DNA from: Litorivivens sp041625575
Lineage (GTDB): Bacteria; Pseudomonadota; Gammaproteobacteria; Pseudomonadales; Spongiibacteraceae
NCBI GenBank assembly: GCA_041625575.1
Contig: JBFJTG010000014.1
Span: forward strand, 1-45,973
Length of the DNA: 45,973 bases
Reading direction: 5' to 3'
Part shown: positions 43,070 to 45,973 of the stretch, piece by piece
Numbering within the stretch: position 1 is the stretch's first letter
Layout: the number at the start of each line of letters is the position of its first letter
Program-made: the position numbers and the translations under genes
Notes under the pieces: model-generated
Told to the model about the DNA's origin: nothing
What the model saw: only the letters and a program-made list of their open reading frames with translations
Database searches by the model: none

Positions 43070-43900
43070 GTGGAAAAGAAACTGGCTTTTAGCAGACTGC
43101 TCGAACTCCTCGTGCTTGCAATCTTCGCGCTGCCGATCGTGGCAACGCAGGCAGTGCAGGCGGCCGATGCGGCCGAAGACGAGGCGGAAAAAGCCTATCG
43201 TATTATGGCTGATTCTGAAAAGCGCGATGAGGGCTGGGTCGATAATCGATCCGGGATGCAAATGATTATCCGGCGCGGTGATGGCCGGGAAATTGTGCGC
43301 GAGTTACGTACTCAGGCCCTGGAAGGCGCCAGCGGTGAAGATAAAAGTCTGATGGTTTTCGATGAGCCTCTGGACGTGCGCGGCACCGTATTCCTGACAC
43401 ATAGCTATCCGCTGAAACCGGACGACCAGTGGATCTATCTGCCCTCGCAAAACCGGGTAAAGCGGATCAGCTCAAAGCGTCGCAACGGTCGCTTCATGGG
43501 CAGCGAATTTACCTTTGAGGATTTGGCGGCTTTTGCGCTTGAGGAAAATGACTATCGCTATTTACGTCTGGAACAATGTGGCGAGCTGCAATGTCATGTC
43601 ATCGAGCTTCGCCCCAAGGACAAATATTCGGGATACGAAAAGATTATCTACTACATGGATGTAGAGGCGCTGCGGGCCTGGCGAGTTGAGTTTTATGACA
43701 AGCGTACCGGCAAGCACAGCAAGACCATGACCATGAGCAATTATCAATTGTATCTGGATAAATTCTGGCGAGCAGGGCAAGCAGTCATGCATAACTTGCT
43801 CAGTGATGCGGAAACTGAAATTCGCTGGCAAAAGGAAGAATTTCGTGTAGGTTTGAGTGAACAGGATTTTAGCAAAACTGCCCTGGAGCGCCGTCAGTGA
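43070..43900 (+). CDS. Outer-membrane lipoprotein-sorting-like (LolA-like) protein
   Basis: 276 aa from a GTG at 43070, with GAGG five bases upstream. A signal peptide (about 1-29, ending VQA) is followed by the PF17131-like core: EKAYRIMADSEKRDEGWVDN, FDEPLDVRGTVFLTHSYPLKPDDQWIYLPSQNRVKRISSKRRNGRFMGSEFTFEDLA. Such LolA-like proteins often stand beside RND/MMPL transporters and probably carry a lipid through the periplasm. It lies 21 bases after the barrel gene and overlaps the next gene by four bases (GTGA). The cargo is unknown. Confidence 0.9.
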   Translation: MEKKLAFSRLLELLVLAIFALPIVATQAVQAADAAEDEAEKAYRIMADSEKRDEGWVDNRSGMQMIIRRGDGREIVRELRTQALEGASGEDKSLMVFDEPLDVRGTVFLTHSYPLKPDDQWIYLPSQNRVKRISSKRRNGRFMGSEFTFEDLAAFALEENDYRYLRLEQCGELQCHVIELRPKDKYSGYEKIIYYMDVEALRAWRVEFYDKRTGKHSKTMTMSNYQLYLDKFWRAGQAVMHNLLSDAETEIRWQKEEFRVGLSEQDFSKTALERRQ

Positions 43901-44649
43901 GAAAAAATATATTAATTACCGGCGCCAGTTCCGGCCTCGGCTATGAGATGGCACGGCAATTTGCTGCCATGGGTCGAAATCTTGCTTTGTGTGCTCGCCG
44001 CGAAGATCAGTTGCAGGCACTCAAAGCAGAATTATTGAAAATCAACGGCGACATAGAGGTGCTGATCAAACCCTTGGATGTGCTCGACTACGAGGCAGTA
44101 GAGCGGGTGTTTAATGAAGTGCACAGTCATTTCGGTGTGCTGGATCGCGTCATCGTCAATGCCGGGATGGGCAAGGGGCAGGCCTTGGGTAAAGGCTATT
44201 TTCACGCCAACCGGCAAACAGCCGAAACCAATTTTGTGGCTGCGATAGCGCAATGCGACGCGGCAATGGCCATTTTTAGAAGTCAAAATGCAGGGCACTT
44301 GGTTGCCATTTCTTCACTCGCCGGCCTGCGCGGCATGGGTGGCACAACGATGGTGTACTCGGCCACTAAAGCGGGGGTGGCAGTGTTGATGGAAGGGCTG
44401 CAAATGGACTTGCTGGATTCGCCCATCAAGGTCACCACGATATTCCCCGGCTATATACTGACCGACATCAATCGCGATATGAAAAATGTGATGTTTCGGG
44501 CCGATTTGGAATCGGGCACCCGTTCGATTGTAAAAGCCATCGAGCGTGAAAAACCAAAAGCCTATGTGCCCGGAATTACCTGGTGGATACTGGGGCATAT
44601 TATGCGCAGACTTCCCCTGCGCATTCTGAAGAAGGCGGGAGGGCAATAG
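43897..44649 (+). CDS. SDR family oxidoreductase
   Basis: 250 aa. The cofactor loop TGASSGLG is at residues 7-14, with an Arg pair in LCARRED that suggests NADP preference. NAGMGKGQ follows, and the catalytic Ser with Tyr-x3-Lys is in ISSLAG...VYSATKAG. The C-terminus is basic and hydrophobic (WWILGHIMRRLPLRILKKAG), which may touch the membrane. It starts with GTG overlapping the LolA-like stop. In this operon it could modify a lipid handled by the transporter. Confidence 0.9.
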   Translation: MRKNILITGASSGLGYEMARQFAAMGRNLALCARREDQLQALKAELLKINGDIEVLIKPLDVLDYEAVERVFNEVHSHFGVLDRVIVNAGMGKGQALGKGYFHANRQTAETNFVAAIAQCDAAMAIFRSQNAGHLVAISSLAGLRGMGGTTMVYSATKAGVAVLMEGLQMDLLDSPIKVTTIFPGYILTDINRDMKNVMFRADLESGTRSIVKAIEREKPKAYVPGITWWILGHIMRRLPLRILKKAGGQ

Positions 44650-44650
44650 C

Positions 44651-45127
44651 ATGAACGCGAGCGATCACTCGTTCGAGTATGTCGGCTTCTGGGCGCGCGC
44701 TATCGCAATGCTACTCGACAGTATTTTGCTGATCGTCGTGACCTGGCCGATTTTGCTGCTGTTCTACGACGTGAATACGCCCATTACCACCGAAGACATG
44801 GCGACTGACACCGCTTACATAATCATTTCCTACGTACTGCCGACCATTGCTGTTATTGCCCTGTGGCGTAAATACCGGGCCACACCGGGAAAAATGCTGT
44901 TCAAGGCCGAGGTAGTCGACGCCGATACACATGAAGCCATGAGCCTTGGCCAAGCTGTCTTGCGCTACTTTTGCTACATCCTGTCGTCGTTACCGCTGTG
45001 CTTGGGTTTTTTGTGGATTGCTTTTGACTCTCGCAAGCAGGCCTGGCACGACAAGCTTGCCGGCACGGTTGTAATCCGCCGCCTGCCCACTGTCGATAAT
45101 CACGCCCAGGGTATAGAGCGCCTCTAG
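44651..45127 (+). CDS. RDD family membrane protein
   Basis: 158 aa with an N-terminal membrane helix that carries the Arg (FWARAIAMLLDSILLIVV) and Asp of the RDD name, two more helices (YIIISYVLPTIAVIALW and LGQAVLRYFCYILSSLPLCLGFLWIAF), and the closing DKLAGTVVI motif. It starts one base after the SDR stop and ends the operon. The function of RDD proteins is mostly unknown; some are ion or solute transporters. Confidence 0.88.
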   Translation: MNASDHSFEYVGFWARAIAMLLDSILLIVVTWPILLLFYDVNTPITTEDMATDTAYIIISYVLPTIAVIALWRKYRATPGKMLFKAEVVDADTHEAMSLGQAVLRYFCYILSSLPLCLGFLWIAFDSRKQAWHDKLAGTVVIRRLPTVDNHAQGIERL

Positions 45128-45226
45128 ACCGTTCTCTGCTGCCTGAGTGCGCTGTATCCATCGAGTCGGCACAAGCCTTGTGCAAAATATGCGATTGCCA
45201 GTTCCCCGGTGCTAACGTAGAATCTT

Positions 45227-45245
45227 ATTCGAATATCATTCGAAT
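45227..45245. promoter_or_regulatory. Tandem palindromes ATTCGAAT-ATC-ATTCGAAT upstream of the TetR gene
   Basis: Two identical 8-bp palindromes (45227-45234 and 45238-45245) with an 11-base centre-to-centre distance, ending 11 bases before the ATG. The layout is a strong candidate for the autoregulatory operator of the TetR protein. Confidence 0.55.
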
Positions 45246-45256
45246 AGACCTCGCTT

Positions 45257-45973
45257 ATGTCTCCCGCACCCCGTTATAGCCCCGAAGAAGAGCAGGAAAT
45301 TGTCCTTGATGCGGCCGTGGCCTGCATTGAAGAGAGCTCGCTACTGGGTTTCACCATTGGTGCAATCGCCAAGCGAGCCGAACTCTCGGTAGGTTCGCTA
45401 TACAAGCATGTGCAGAGCAAGGAAGACCTGCTGGTGGCTCTGGCCACCCGCACCTCGCGGCATACCCGTCGTCTGTATGGCGAAATTTTGGGAAGCGATT
45501 TGAGCTCCCCGCAGCGCATCATCGCCTTGAGCCTGTTGGACCCTAAGAAAACGCGGCTGTTTAATTTTGACGAGCATTTGAACACTCTGATCTGCAGTGA
45601 AGCCATTTTGCAGCGCGCTTCAAGCCAGTGGCTTGGGCAGCTTCGCGAGGCTGCCGAGAGCATCGACGGAATGTTCAGTGAGTTTTTTCATGCCGCCGCC
45701 GCAAACGGTGAATTGGCGATTGCGGACGAAGACGAATTGAATACCCTGAGTATGGGGTGCTGGTCGATGTGCGCGGGATTTCAGCATATTGCCCTGATGC
45801 GGCATGTGCGGGGCGGTGACCGACAGGAACACATTCTGCAGTACCCACTGCAAGCGGATGACTATCCGATTGTCTGCACCCAGCGCTTGCTCAATACCTA
45901 TCAGTGGCAGGCGCCACTGACACGCATCGGAATTGATAAGGCTTGTGCCACGCTTGTGGCGATGGGCTATCGC
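45257..45973 (+). CDS. TetR-family transcriptional regulator (3' end at window edge)
   Basis: The frame is open from the ATG at 45257 to the last base of the window (239 codons), with no stop, so the end lies outside. The helix-turn-helix is GFTIGAIAKRAELSVGSLYKHVQSKEDL (31-58). The following helical domain is rich in Cys, Met and His pairs (SMGCWSMCAGFQHIALMRHV). Two tandem 8-bp palindromes sit just before the start. It lies 129 bases after the RDD gene and may control the transport operon or a gene outside the window. Confidence 0.85.
   Translation, partial: MSPAPRYSPEEEQEIVLDAAVACIEESSLLGFTIGAIAKRAELSVGSLYKHVQSKEDLLVALATRTSRHTRRLYGEILGSDLSSPQRIIALSLLDPKKTRLFNFDEHLNTLICSEAILQRASSQWLGQLREAAESIDGMFSEFFHAAAANGELAIADEDELNTLSMGCWSMCAGFQHIALMRHVRGGDRQEHILQYPLQADDYPIVCTQRLLNTYQWQAPLTRIGIDKACATLVAMGYR

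Noticed and set aside
1..45973. CRISPR arrays, tRNA or rRNA genes, insertion sequences and attachment sites
   Set aside because: I read the gaps between genes and found no regular repeat-spacer pattern, no cloverleaf-like sequence and no transposase or integrase frame. A tool-based search was not possible.

Overview
The window (about 46 kb, moderate GC by eye) reads as a chromosomal segment of a gammaproteobacterium, perhaps a marine lineage near Cellvibrionales/Spongiibacteraceae. That placement is an inference from gene content: the PrkA/DUF444/SpoVR stress trio, RNase Z, class I FBPase, Gram-negative outer-membrane barrels and lipoproteins, and dense lipid or steroid type catabolic genes paired with TetR regulators. 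I saw no rRNA, tRNA, CRISPR array, transposase, integrase or phage gene. Both ends cut through TetR-family genes.

Layout. (1) 1-1.0 kb: the C-terminal part of a TetR regulator faces a steroid delta-isomerase that keeps its Tyr/Asp/Asp catalytic set. (2) 1.06-5.6 kb, minus strand: prkA - DUF444 - spoVR stress operon. (3) 5.9-6.9 kb: RNase Z. (4) 7-12.3 kb: an SDR followed by a TetR gene whose reading frame is broken exactly at an A-AAA-AAC heptamer; divergent to it a zinc alcohol dehydrogenase, a luciferase-like monooxygenase and a secreted PHB-depolymerase-like esterase; then another TetR gene. (5) 12.5-18.98 kb: cytochrome P450, a secreted unknown, a thiolase-like protein of TLP1 type, FBPase, and an SDR-TetR pair. 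(6) 19-24.7 kb, envelope and signalling: two beta-barrel-like proteins, a small secreted basic protein, a PP2C phosphatase, a membrane Ser/Thr kinase and a CC0125-type lipoprotein with a clear terminator. (7) 24.8-31.2 kb: VOC protein and alpha/beta hydrolase, divergent from acyl-CoA dehydrogenase - aminoglycoside-phosphotransferase-like kinase - DUF6285, then a TetR gene and an HsaA-like flavin protein. (8) 31.2-32.7 kb: LemA plus a membrane GIDE-domain protein carrying a canonical EF-hand. (9) 32.9-39.4 kb: cysteine synthase-like enzyme, ECF sigma factor with a ChrR anti-sigma, lipase-like hydrolase, Ycf46-like AAA ATPase, and a DoxX/LysR divergent pair. (10) 39.6-45.1 kb: an operon of MMPL/RND transporter, barrel-like protein, LolA-like protein, SDR and RDD membrane protein. 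(11) 45.26 kb to the end: a TetR gene preceded by two tandem copies of an 8-bp palindrome.

How the genes fit together. Six TetR genes sit beside SDRs, acyl-CoA dehydrogenases, a P450, a thiolase-like protein and esterases. This suggests several small, separately regulated modules for hydrophobic substrates (fatty acids, steroids or terpenoids); no complete pathway can be assigned from this window. The less familiar parts are the LemA/GIDE-EF-hand pair, the MMPL-barrel-LolA-like operon, the kinase/phosphatase pair around a barrel gene, and the frame-broken TetR gene.
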